Source of the DNA: Dendrophyllia cribrosa
Lineage: Eukaryota; Cnidaria; Anthozoa; Scleractinia; Dendrophylliidae
DNA: 64,000 nucleotides
Direction of reading: 5' to 3'
NCBI GenBank assembly: GCA_024195265.1
Contig: JAJLRJ010000009.1
Location: 14,150,291-14,214,290, forward strand
Part shown: one piece after another, positions 1-11,072 of the stretch
Numbering within the stretch: the stretch's first letter is position 1
How the letters are laid out: every line of letters starts with the position of its first letter
Program-made: the position numbers and the translations under genes
Notes under the pieces: model-generated
Told to the model about the DNA's origin: nothing
Databases searched by the model: none
Seen by the model: the letters and a program-made list of their open reading frames with translations, nothing else

Positions 1-120
1 GTTTTTGATAATTTCAGTACGTGTGAACGAAAGGCCTAACCACATAAGCAATTTCTGTTTTCAGAAAGAACTATTACAAATGCATACATGTAGGGTGGAC
101 AGAGCTTGAGTCAAACAAAC

Positions 121-365
121 CTTTAGATGATGTGCAGTTGTGTAGACTTTTCCACAGCCTTCGTGATCACATCTGTATGGTTTTTCCCCAGAATGAGTTC
201 TAACATGTTTTGTCAAGTCACTCTGAGTTATAAATGCCTTCTCGCATCCCTCCTCTTCACACCTGAATGTGTCTCCTGTGTGGCTTCGTCCATGTGCCTT
301 CAGCCGGTAAGACGTTGAAAACTGCTTGCCACACCCATCAATGCCACAGTGATATATCTTCTTGG
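121..365 (-). CDS. Zinc-finger exon of the transcription factor
   Basis: Reading from 365 downward after a TCAG acceptor, 81 codons follow two carried-over bases. They contain finger 1 ([10 protein letters not shown]...H...H), finger 2 ([10 protein letters not shown]...H...H) and the start of finger 3 ([10 protein letters not shown]...HH). The exon ends at a GTTTGT donor just below 121, so finger 3 is completed in an exon outside the window. Linkers are TGD-TF between fingers 1 and 2 and SGEKPY between 2 and 3. The shortened first linker is what suggests MTF-1. Confidence 0.85.
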
Positions 366-3300
366 CTGACTAGTTATGCCAAAAACATGTGAAAACATTA
401 CCTTATGTACAGTGTGATACAACTTGATTTACATGCAGTGGCAGATGTACAGTAGGAGAAAGGTCCAGGGCCCACCTTAACTTGCAAAAATGTAACTCCC
501 AAAGGGCTGAAAACATAAACATTTCTAACACTTCCACCCCACCCCCCCCCCCCCCCCCCTCCCCCCTTCACCCCCAGTTGGTGTAAATATTCGACGTCGA
601 CGGTTAGATGACGTCAAGAATGAGCCTTCAAACAAAGGACTTCAGCCAGGTAGAGGAGAGAGTGGGTGTGAGCGACCTCAGACTGAGTATCATGCTACAT
701 GTTACAATCTGTATAGCAATGACCCCTACCTCCCTCCCTTCTTCCCCCCCCCCCCCCCCCCCCCTTTCTTAAGAGCTGTATAGAAATGACCCCTACCCCC
801 CTCCTTTCTCCCCCTTTCTTAAGAGCTGCATCCTTGGACTTTGAGTTCTTAAGATGATTCAAACTAATATTATCATATGACTCGTACGGCCCTGCGAACC
901 TTTTCTTTGCAAAACCATTGATGAAAGTCCCGTATGAGGGCCGTACACATTTGCGCGAGCAGGGCCGGAAAAAGCTGTACAGCCCTACAACAAAAGCAGA
1001 TGGCCTAGTGCATTAAAATTTCAAGTAATTTTGTCTCCAAATTGCTCATATGATAAAATACTTATTGACTAAGTTAGGTCGGGCCAGATGGGAAAATATT
1101 TGGCTCTCGGTCATGGCACACGGACCTCGCTTTGCTCGGTCTGTACGCCATGACCTCGAGCCAAATATTTTCCCATCTGGCCCTCCCACTTAGTCAATAA
1201 GTACATAATATTCCATACACTGTACCTCCTGATCTGCTCCTCCAGCATCTTCTTGTAAGACATACAGTGTTGAATGGTCCTCATGATCCACATGATGAGC
1301 GTGTGCAGTAAACTGCTCCAGTGGAATCCCTGTTGTATCCACTGTCTCACTTGAACTCACCATGGATGCATTAGACTCAGATATAGTTGTCATGGAAACA
1401 GATGAGGTGGTGTCAAAAGATGCAGGTTCTGAGGTGATGACGTAACTAGTGCCGTCACTGGCTTGGTGGACATATGTTGCTGAAATGGCAAAAAAATTAT
1501 TTAGCATCCACTCTATGTGTATTTATACCAGCCAGGCATTGAGAATTTGTTTTTTTTAAATCTTGCCAATGTGATTGTACGTTGAAATAACGATGACCAG
1601 ATTAATTAACTAATTAACACAAGATCACCCCTGGCATCAAGAAAATATTTACATGATCGGTGCGACTTAAATTAAAGGGAAATGATATGGACCACAACCA
1701 AAATAAAACTAGTTTCTTCAATAGACAATTAAGGACAAAACTACAGAGACACTTTCAATAATTATTTAGGGTGCATTTTTGGTTGCCATCCAGCAATGTT
1801 GTATTTTGTTCCCCACAGACTAGGGGAGAATGTTCAGGCAAGGTTTTCAACATACCTGTATAATCAATTAGTAGAGGCAAGAAAATAAGTTTGAATTTTC
1901 TGTTTTATTTTTTACGCTGATTGTTGCTATAGAATATCATTGCAAAAACCCTTAGTTATAATAATTTATTACTAATAATATTTATCCAGGGTGCCCACAT
2001 TACCAAGGTGTTTTTCAGTGGGACCCTGCAAATTATACATGTAAATTCGAAAAAAAGAGAAAAAGAAAAAAATACATGTACATTAAAAATTAAGCTGCCT
2101 AAAAACAAGGTCCTTTAAATTTTGTTTCAAAATTAAAAGTAAGTTTGTATTCCTTAGACTCTTCTAAAATGTTCCATTTGGCAAGTCCTTGATAAAAATG
2201 TGTTGTTTGCCATAGTTTCTTTGAACTCTAGGTAGATGAAAATTGTTCTTATTTAATTTATTGTATATGATTTTGGATGTTAAAATTTCTTGAAATATCA
2301 AAATTAATAACGATCAGCCATTAAGTAAACATATTTATGAATGAGGACATAATGATGGAGCAGTTATTTTATTATTTAATAACAAAGTATGATTACCTTC
2401 AAATGTGCTTCCACCAGGAAGTGTTTGCACTGTTCCACCAGGAAGTTCTGTCAAAGTCACAGCCTGAGGTTCAAGAAACACAGTTCCTCCAGGTGTAGAA
2501 CTCACTACCACAGCTGACTGAACAAGATCTGCTGGTGCCAAGCCTGTCTGTACTGACTGATAGCCATCACCTTCAAACAACAGTTTATATTTTACCCTGG
2601 TGAAAATCCTTACAGGATCTTCAGGGATCTTTGAAGATCTTCAAAGACCTGTCTAAGATCCTTAAAGATAAAGATCTTTAAAGGATCCTCACAGGATCTT
2701 TGAAAGATCTTCAAAGATTCTTCATCTGCAATTTCTTGTAGAATATTTTGCAAAGATCCTCAAGGAATTGACGAAGATCTTGAGATGGTTTTTTCAAGGA
2801 TCCTAGCAAAACATCCTTGTAAGGATCTTAATTGCAAGGATCCTTTAAGATCCTCAAGAATTTATAAGGATCTTTCAAGGATCTTAAAAGGATCCTTTGA
2901 AGGATCTTGCCAAGATGATTTTAAAGATCTTTAAAGATCCTTGAAGATCTTTGCCAAGAATTTAAAGGATCCTTGAAGATCTTGGCAGATTATTGAGGAT
3001 CTTTCAAGAATTTACATGTAAAAGATCCTCAAAGATCTTTATTAAGATCCTTAGTAAGATCCTCACAGATCCTCATGCAGATCTTTAAGGATCCTTAAAG
3101 ATCCTTCAAAGATTCTCAGCAGGGAAGTCTGTTAGTTATCTGAAGGCTTGTATTGCTGGTGTTAGAGTTAATGAATGAATGAATGAATGAATTAGTTATA
3201 TAGCACAGGTCGCATTACATACATGTGCATGCACTTATGATCGAATGGGGAGCAGGGATACATGTAGTGTAGTGGTGAGAGCACTCGCCTCCCACCAATG

Positions 3301-4607
3301 TGGCCCGGGTTCAATTCCCGGCCCCGGCATTACATATGGGTTGAGTTTGTTGTTAGTTCTCTCCTTGCTCCAAGAGGCTTTTCTCCGGGTTCTTCAGTTT
3401 TCCCTCTCCTCAAAAACCAACACTTCCAAATTCCAATTCAATCTGGAATCCAAGGGTCACAGGTTTGTACGTCTGATGACTATTTAGTGTCACCCTCATT
3501 AAACAAAGATGATTTTATTTATTTATTTTAGATCAGATGTCAACTCATGAAGGCACCTCATCAGGCAGCCACTACTTCCATTGTTAATATTATCTCCCCC
3601 ACTCCACCCACAAACAATGTATGTGTATGGCACTGAGGGTGGTCACAGCCAGGGTTTTGTTACATCCTGAGAGTGGTTCTTTTAAGTGACCCCAAAGAAG
3701 ATGGCACCACCAAGCCACATGACGGTCTATTTGCAGATATCGAAACAAAGAAAAAAACAATAATAAATAAATAACCTTCACCTTCATCCTCAGTAATTTT
3801 AAGACTCTGAGTGTTGGTCTGGCCAGAATTGGAACCTGTCCCGCTCTGCAGACTGGTGGTGGTTGTTAAATAGGGAGTGGTAACTCAATCATATTATTTT
3901 TTTAAAGTGACAGGGAGGTACACAGGTGTTTTTCTTCAATTAATCATTGCTTTCTATTACCAGTGGTGGAATTTAATTGTGGCAAGTACATTTATTTTTA
4001 GTGGGTGCATGTACATTGTACAGTGTTAGAGAAAATTAATAGCACTCATTTCCAGTTTGACCCTGGCTATTTTACAGGGAACATGAAGTTACTTTTGGCC
4101 TTTTGTTATTTTTGGAGCTTTTAGCAATCTACACTGTACACTGTAGCTACAATACACTGTACACTGTACCTTCATGGTGATCCACAGTTGCCATAATGGT
4201 TGCAGTAGCAGCATCTTGCTCTCCCTGCTGAGCAACTAACATTGAATCATCTTTCACCTCTACATCACTATCCTCGCTCTGCAAAATACCACAATTATTT
4301 TTTAACGGCATCCCTGGAGAATCTAAAAAAGGTTTAAATAGGTTAATGTTTTAAACTGAATCTGAATGTTATCTTTTCCTGCTTCTGGAAGGCTCCTGGA
4401 AGCTGTTTTGGGGGAATTTTCTCGCAAGGGTCAAACCCACCAGTGTACGTAGATTTACCCCCCTCTTAGTACAGTGTATGTTACGCTGGCAGACGCGACT
4501 GTTGAGACGAAATTTGCTCAAAACAGCTTCTACATACAGGAGGAACGCAGGAAAAAACAACAGATGCGGTTTGTATCACTTCTATTCACATTATTTCTTT
4601 TTGATTA

Positions 4608-4639
<32 letters not shown>

Positions 4640-6024
4640 AGTCCGATTACTATTACAATCAAAACTATAACAAAATTCTCAAATCTGAATGGTTATCAGC
4701 AGGCCCGATTAGAGCATTAATAGGACAGCTTATGCGTCATGTTTGTAATTGGACGATGTAATTGGACAGTACCGACATTTGCGCACACTATCCTTTTTCC
4801 ATGCATGCATCTCGGTCAAAAACTCACTCAATTGTTATGTTTTTAATCACCAAAACGTGTAACCATTTAACGTTTTATCCTCGAATTTTGCTATACATGT
4901 AGTTATGATTAATTGGTAACAGGACTTCGTGTCGTCCAATTCTATCTGTAATCATACTGGTGATTAAACAAATCGGACTCCCGCTTCGCGGTCGTCTGAT
5001 TTTGTTAACCACTTGTATGATTACCGACTGAATTGGACTCCACTCAGTCCTATTACCATTATTTATTAAGTAAAACTTACCATGACAATGGTTTTGTTTT
5101 GATTCCCATGTGACTGTAACACATCCTCTGTTACTATGGCAACAGTGCTTGGATTGGTAGACTGGTGGACATATACACTGGTAGGCTCCAATTTACCAGA
5201 GTTTGTAACAACTTGCTGTTGTGCCAACAACAGGCCTATCACTTCTTGCTCTGTCGAGTTGATTGGCTGCCCAGCAATGTGACTGACAGCCACAGGTGCA
5301 ATATCATTGGGTTCTGCTGAAAGCAGTAAGCAACCAATAATTAGTTTATATAGTAATTGCAATTTTCAATAAAGTTGATACATGTAAGTTTACAGCACAG
5401 GGAGCCCACACAATGTGTTTGTGTAACATAACCGTTTGTAATTTTATAGGACATGTATGGGATTTACCTAAATTTCATATTTTAGCGACGTACGTATTGC
5501 CAAATGTTGACTGACGCACAATCAACGGCACAGTCAACGGCGAACTCAGAATCCTTCAAAATCGCTAAAAAAATCACGGCAAAGGGACGACAACACACAA
5601 CAAATATGGTAATTTAACGTTTATTTAGCGTTAATCAGTACATTCATTTGGCAATATGTTGCTAAAATATGAAATTTAGGTAAATCCCATACATTTCCTA
5701 TAAAATTACAAACGGTTATGTTACACAAACCAATTGTGTGGGTTCCCTGTGTTTACAGTATTGGAAATTAGCCCTCACCCACTTGCCAACGCGAGTATAA
5801 ATCCTTTCGGGTGAGTGCATATTGTACGTCATGCACTTGCCTGTTTTGGTGAGTATGATTATTAGTTTTTTTTGCTCTTACATACATGTATAATGCAGAG
5901 CTTATTTGATGGACGTGCTTGAAGGCAATTAATTTGGGGAGGCACTTATTTGGAAGCGGTGCATGCATAATAATATTTACTGGGGGCAGTACTTTTAATC
6001 GGCAGCAACATTTTTTTTCTTGAA

Positions 6025-6082
<58 letters not shown>

Positions 6083-6247
6083 TGCAAGTGGTTCAACTGA
6101 GCTGCAGGTGAGGGAATTTACATACATGTACTTTCCAATGTTCCTTTTTAACTATGGTTTATACAGTATATGTATATGAACTGTACCTTCTAAATGGACA
6201 TCGTTCTCCTCTTTGATATGTCTTTCATCCACTAGATCAGTCTCCAT
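121..6247 (-). CDS. C2H2 zinc-finger transcription factor, spliced, 3' part outside window
   Basis: Seven minus-strand exons can be joined with consistent phase: 6187-6247 (possible start ATG at 6247, or an exon reaching further up), 5081-5316, 4170-4278, 3782 to about 3848 (5' edge unclear), 2397-2570, about 1219-1479 (donor GTATGG fits the phase; an alternative donor is at 1226), and 121-365. Most junctions are GAAG|GT donors with ordinary AG acceptors. The upstream exons encode an acidic, then Ser/Thr/Gln/Val-rich segment without Cys, typical of an activation domain. The last exon encodes three C2H2 fingers and the gene runs off the left edge. The fingers resemble fingers 3-5 of MTF-1 (short TGDTF linker, RCDHEGCGK block), but a long activation region in front of the fingers is also seen in ZNF143/ZNF76-type factors, so the ortholog is left open. 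It would act as a nuclear DNA-binding regulator. The promoter and first exon are not identified. Confidence 0.75.
366..1061. other. Intron with poly-C runs, no gene seen
   Basis: Intronic sequence between the two last visible exons. It holds C-runs around 541-560 and 745-763 within a locally duplicated CCCCTACC-rich stretch, and otherwise nothing recognisable. Confidence 0.5.
1062..1204. repeat. Short inverted-repeat element (MITE-like hairpin)
   Basis: ACTTATTGACTAAGT at the left pairs with ACTTAGTCAATAAGT at the right. The inner arms GGGCCAGATGGGAAAATATT and its complement are almost perfect, around a loop of about 40 bp. It overlaps the 3' border of an exon of the zinc-finger gene, so the donor there lies next to the element. 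Confidence 0.7.
2595..3125. repeat. GATC-rich degenerate minisatellite in an intron
   Basis: About 530 bp consist almost entirely of imperfect words of the type AAGGATCTTTAAAGATCCTT in both orientations, broken by short A/T spacers. The unit is self-complementary, so array orientation is not defined. It lies in the intron between the exons at 2397-2570 and about 3782. Confidence 0.8.
3247..3530 (+). repeat. tRNA-derived SINE
   Basis: The 5' part has a pol III A-box-like TAGTGGTGAGAGCACTCGCC and a B-box-like GGGTTCAATTCCCGG at tRNA spacing. It is followed by an unrelated body and a T/A-rich tail (TTTATTTATTTATTTTA). This is the structure of a tRNA-derived short interspersed element. It sits inside an intron of the zinc-finger gene on the opposite strand. 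Confidence 0.75.
5396..5750. mobile_element. MITE with about 90-bp TIRs and 8-bp TSD
   Basis: CACAGGGAGCCCACAC at the left is inverted as GTGTGGGTTCCCTGT at the right, and the arms continue through a block with GTTTGTGTAACATAACCG for about 90 bp. GTTTACAG flanks both sides (5388-5395 and 5751-5758). An 8-bp duplication suggests a hAT-type non-autonomous element. It has no ORF. Confidence 0.8.
6025..6079. repeat. (TA)n microsatellite
   Basis: An uninterrupted TA repeat of about 27 units. Confidence 0.95.
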
Positions 6248-6249
6248 CA

Positions 6250-7312
6250 CTATGTTGTTCTTGAATGTAAGTACCGTACTAATAATTTAATATCCCTACA
6301 AATGTCAACAGTAAATAGAAAGTGTTTCAAGTAATGCTGGTATATCAAAAACAAGAAACAGTGTTTCAAGTAATAGAGCGATTTCTGGATGAACATGAAA
6401 AACAGTTTCTCTGCAGAGTGTTCACAATTAATTTTGTTTGATCTGCCAGTAGTTGAAAAGTTCAAAACAATTACTTTGCTCATTTTCCTACTAATATATC
6501 CCCAATACATGTATGGAAAGAGACTTGTCAATTGACCTATCAGAATGCTGTGTGAAGTGAGTGACATCAAAGAGGTACTTTTTATCTCACAATCCATTCA
6601 CATTGCATTGTTCACATCGCCAAAAACCATGTGCATTTGCCTCGCATTCGTCAAACCAATCAAATAAATTAATTGCTTCTTTCCAGTTTGATGCTGTTTT
6701 GGTTGTATAAAAATTCACATGAAGTCATTTCAAGGTTGCATCAAACATGAGGAAGAGTGTATCATCAGGATTTTCAAACAATGTCACCGAGAAGTGAATA
6801 GCAAGCTATAATAGGTTCTCAAACTGATCATTAAAATTATTAAGGTTTGAATTGTTTAATTATTGAATTATACACACAAGAGAAAATCCTTAAAGTGGAA
6901 AATTGATCTTTCCAAAAGCCTTGTACTTGGTAATTAAGTGTTAACAACTTTACCCAGATAAATGGATTGCCTACATGTACATGTACATCAGCATGTACAA
7001 TGTTGGTAAATTAATTTTTCCTGCATGCTGATGGGAAACCTAATTTACAATGTACTGTAGCTAGGTAAAAGAGTTTGGCGTAAGTGTGGCTAGTAAATGA
7101 TGGGCTGAAGGGGGGGGGGGGGGGGCATAATATTAAACAGCTTTTGTTAAATTTGAAATGCATGTTTTTCACTCACAAATGTGTGGTTCCAGAAAATATC
7201 CACACTCCTCCCATAACAGGTGATTGGAAATTCCGAGGGGGGGAGCGGGGGAGCCATAGATTTAAAGGAAGCAAAATTAGAATTTTTAAAGGGGTGAGGG
7301 AGGGTTAGTCCC
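6250..7312. other. No gene seen
   Basis: AT-rich sequence upstream of the first recognised zinc-finger exon. It contains ACATGTACATGT words and a short G-run near 7111-7126. ORFs here have no recognisable domain or splice context. Confidence 0.5.
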
Positions 7313-7320
7313 TTAGTCCC

Positions 7321-7321
7321 T

Positions 7322-7358
<37 letters not shown>

Positions 7359-7657
7359 ACTCGGGTATATTTTGGGTGGGTATGTGCCGCCCGGGTCTCC
7401 AAATTTGGACCCCGTTTTAGAAAGAATTTGCACTCAAAATGATACCCCGTTCTAGAAATAGGTCAATTTTTAATACCCCATTCTAGAAAAAATGGCTGCT
7501 GATAATTTGAAGCTTTCATGCATTCAAAATATTATACCCCGTTCTAGGAAACGTCTCTAAAATGGATCCCCCATTCTACATCAGGAGTCCCAAAATCACG
7601 ACCCCTTTGGGCGGCACATACTCGTATAGGTATTTTGGGGGAGTACCCCCCCGGGGG
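7321..7657. mobile_element. Poly-G-ended MITE with 8-bp TSD
   Basis: The left end is a run of about 37 G followed by TACTCGGGTATATTTTGGG and GTATGTGCCGCCC. The right end is the inverse (GGGCGGCACATACTCG... GAGTACCCCCCCGGGGG). TTAGTCCC is repeated exactly at 7313-7320 and 7658-7665. There is no coding capacity. An 8-bp duplication fits hAT-like insertion; the G-run may be a slippage-grown TIR. Confidence 0.8.
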
Positions 7658-7771
7658 TTAGTCCCCTACGCATACCCTTCTCCTCTAGGAGGAGTGAATG
7701 ATGACACAATTAATGGCTGCATAGGAGACTAGGGGAAGGTTAAACCAAACAAACTTCCATGGGGAGAGGAA

Positions 7772-8775
7772 TAGCCTGCGAATACAGCTGCCTCTCATCG
7801 CTCCCGGCCGCAAGAGGCGTTTGCGCGAGAGAGCGTCTGCGATTTACTTTGAGAAATTCCATACTGATGACGAAAATCTGTCCCGCATCAAGACAGGAAC
7901 GCTGATTGGCCAACTTGATAATTTAACATAATTATGCTTTGTAACTCAATCGCCAATTGCGAGCATTAATCTTGTCTGTCGTTAGAAACTGTACGACTCT
8001 GCATTCAATCTATTTGTCCTATGTTTAATGTTTTGACGTTACAAGCAAGTCAGTTTCAGGCTTTTATAGTTTTATCTGCGGTGAAGAGGTTTTTCTACTT
8101 TTGTCAATTTACCGACCGGATATGGCAAGTTATTGATATTTCAAATGGCGCCACTCGTGCACGTCTGGATGAATGAACATTTATCGGCGATACATGGGAA
8201 GAAGAATCCCGTAATGATCATCATCAGTCTGCTTTTAGCGGAAAGACTACCTTTAGACTCACGGCACTGCAATGGCCGGGGTCGAAAATGGCAGTTTCTT
8301 TCGCCAATATTTTCACGGCAAAGATGGAAACAGAAATAATAAACCACTGCGCGCAAGTAAATGTTATCCTTTGTAACACAATACAACCCTGTGTGCCTAC
8401 ATCCTCATGGACAAATGAATCACAATCTTTGCTCGGACGGATCTATAAAGAACCTCCCCTTGTTTCATACAAAAGGGGTAGATCTTTAAAAGACATACTG
8501 ATCAGGGCTAAACTGTAAAAACCAAACTACACTTAAAACCCAGTCAACAAAGGTCACAACAAACACGCCAGGCGCTAGTTGGATTTGTGATGGGCCTGTC
8601 AACACCTTTCATTTCATTTGGTTTCACCGCATGCACATTATTATAATTATACGAGATTAGCGACGGGTGATTTACGTCATCAGTATGGAATTTCTCAAAG
8701 TAAATCGCAGACGCTCTCTCGCGCGAACGCCCCTAGCAGCTGGGAGCGATGAGAGGCGGCTGTATTCGCAGGCTA
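7772..8775. mobile_element. MULE-like non-autonomous element, 1,004 bp, 9-bp TSD
   Basis: The termini TAGCCTGCGAATACAGC and GCTGTATTCGCAGGCTA begin TIRs of about 100 bp that run through CGCTCCC...GAGAGCGTCTGCGATTTAC. GGAGAGGAA is duplicated perfectly at 7763-7771 and 8776-8784. Nine-bp duplications with long TIRs are typical of Mutator-like elements. The short ORFs inside do not resemble a transposase. Confidence 0.85.
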
Positions 8776-8784
8776 GGAGAGGAA

Positions 8785-10883
8785 AGGATATTTTTAAAAC
8801 TCAACACAATTATTATGTTAATTTTTAAGCTGAGAAAGCACTCTCTTGCTAAAGAAATGATAGGGTTGTGTACATGTATACTAAGTTAAATTAATAGAGA
8901 GCTGATCAGGCCAAAAGAGACTGTATTTTCACCAAAAAAAGCCAAAATACATTTTGGCTACAAAGCACACTACACAAGTCAAAACTGTATTTTTTTCAAG
9001 AGTGTGGGAAGTTTTGGTATAATTGAATCTCTTAAACTATTCTTTCATGGTAGTGCCAGATTATTTATTAATGTACAGCTGTTGATGTAAATTGGAAGAA
9101 GACGTACTCTACAGTGCATTATAAAACATTTAACCCACACTGGACAGCATTTAGAAATAATTGAGTTTGATTGCCCGCCCCAAGGGCATTCACAATAACC
9201 ATAAAAATTAATATATTCATTAACTGTGAATTCATTAACTATTGAATTATCTCAATAAAATAATACACATGCTTTTAAAAGATGATACATCATAGGATGC
9301 CATTGGGGAGCAAAATCAACATACATGCTGTACGTCTAGCTGCAAAACCATTAAAAATATCTATTGAACTTGGCTCAGAGTACATTTATATTTAAGTCAA
9401 AAACTACCTAGACACAAAAAAACTGTGTGGATATGTTGTGTTTCAAATTTTTCTTTGGTTTTAAAATTTTAAAGTTCAGCAGTCGAACATAATCTACTGT
9501 AACTCACTATCACTTCTCATCACAGAAAACCTGCCACGTTTTAGACAGATGTCAGAGCTGGAAAGCGTAAAAACAGTTGTATCGTAAAAAGAAATCATAC
9601 CATATGGATTTTGTTCAAACTCAAGCCATGCATTGAGTTTGATTAACTTTGATTGCGTTCAATTAGATATGCTGGGAAACCTGTATCTAACCTTCTCCAT
9701 AATTTTTCAGATAGAATGTTTTGGCAACATAATAATTATTATTCCATGAGACAGACGCAACCAGCCAGAGAAAAGAACCTTGTTTGAAAGAAACCAGTTC
9801 AGTTATGCATGCTCTTATCAAATTTCTGGAAAAGGAAACACCATCACTTTCACACTTCTATGGCGATAATTTGCTACAATGCAAATGTCTGTAGTCTGGT
9901 ATTGGTGAAAATATATTTTGGCCAATTTCCAAAAAAAAAACTAAAAATTTTACTCATACTTATCCAAATGAAAGGTGACTTTAAATTTATCACCTTGACA
10001 TAATAAACAAAGAGAAAGAGAATGGAGAAATATATGTTGTTTGTGGTACAGAACTTTAAGTAATTAAATTTTGCGTGCTTGAGTACAGAAAGATATAGAC
10101 ATTCTGCATGTGTGTGCAGAGAAATATAAAATGTATTAAGCTTACTTGCGCCAAGATTCAATAATTTACAAAAGGTCGGTTTGTCGCTCTTGCTTTTCTT
10201 TTAACTTTCACTCTTTTTACAAGAATTTTTTCATGTTTTGCTCATAATTTAGGCTTATGTCAAGATCAAGAAAAGATCGTGCTAATACGACCGAAGACGA
10301 CATAAAACCGGCCGCATGGGTATTCAGCGACTTGTGATTACCAATTCAACACTTTCAAAACGCTATTCTATAACCCCTTGCCTAAATCTCAACATATAAC
10401 GCGAGCAAATGGAAGCCTCTGAACAAAGAAGGATCGATCATCGAAGATCTTCGACTTTTTACGAGAAATATAGAGGCGTTTCGGGCGAAAGGGCGCAAAA
10501 GAATAGTAAAAGAAGCCGCGTCCGCCATTGTTGTTCGCTTCTACGTCGGCCAGATGTTCAAGCGCTCGAGTTTTCCAAACCAAACTCGTAATAAACAAAG
10601 AAACAGATACGTGGTCCCTTCCCCGATACAAGCAGAAAGTACAAATACCTGAAGACTTGGATAAACGCAATGCACGCCGGGTTCCGATCTGTGTTGAACG
10701 CTGGGAAGTGAAACGCTTCCCAACAAGCACCTTCATCAAACGCACAAAACGGCAGGGAGGATGTGTCACTTCGGCGTATCGATCATTTTCCGATGGTTAC
10801 CGAAGCAGTAACGATAGTTGACGAAGTATGCCGAACAGTTCTCTATGCCATATAAGGGATAATTGCAGGTGAAAATGGCGGGA
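8785..10883. other. No gene identified; one good isolated splice donor
   Basis: AT-rich DNA. A minus-strand donor GGCGCAA|GTAAGC at 10148/10147 and a GC-rich stretch at 10390-10830 could belong to an untranslated first exon of the zinc-finger gene. No matching acceptor or protein similarity decides this. Confidence 0.3.
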
Positions 10884-11072
10884 ACTCATTCGGCTAACGC
10901 ATTGTTGTACCCAATTCAAACCTTTTGGGATTAGAACTCTTTGTTCGTCATATTTTCATACCAATGAAGCATTGACATGGAAATTATTTGGAAATATTGT
11001 GAACAAAGAATCTTTATATGCCAAAAGGTTTGAATTCGCGGTCGGTACAACAATGCGTTAGCCGAATTTGTC
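10884..11072. repeat. Inverted-repeat element
   Basis: TCGGCTAACGCATTGTTGTA and AATTCAAACCTTTTGG near the left are inverted near the right (CCAAAAGGTTTGAATT, TACAACAATGCGTTAGCCGA). The arms are about 50 bp. No clear target duplication was read. Confidence 0.65.

Noticed and set aside
3247..3330. Functional tRNA gene
   Set aside because: A- and B-box-like sequences are present but the acceptor stem and anticodon arm do not pair. The SINE-like body and tail explain it better.
10389..10821. Overlapping ORFs of about 100-126 aa on both strands
   Set aside because: No recognisable domain and no splice context. Openness follows from GC-rich sequence; possibly promoter or untranslated exon.
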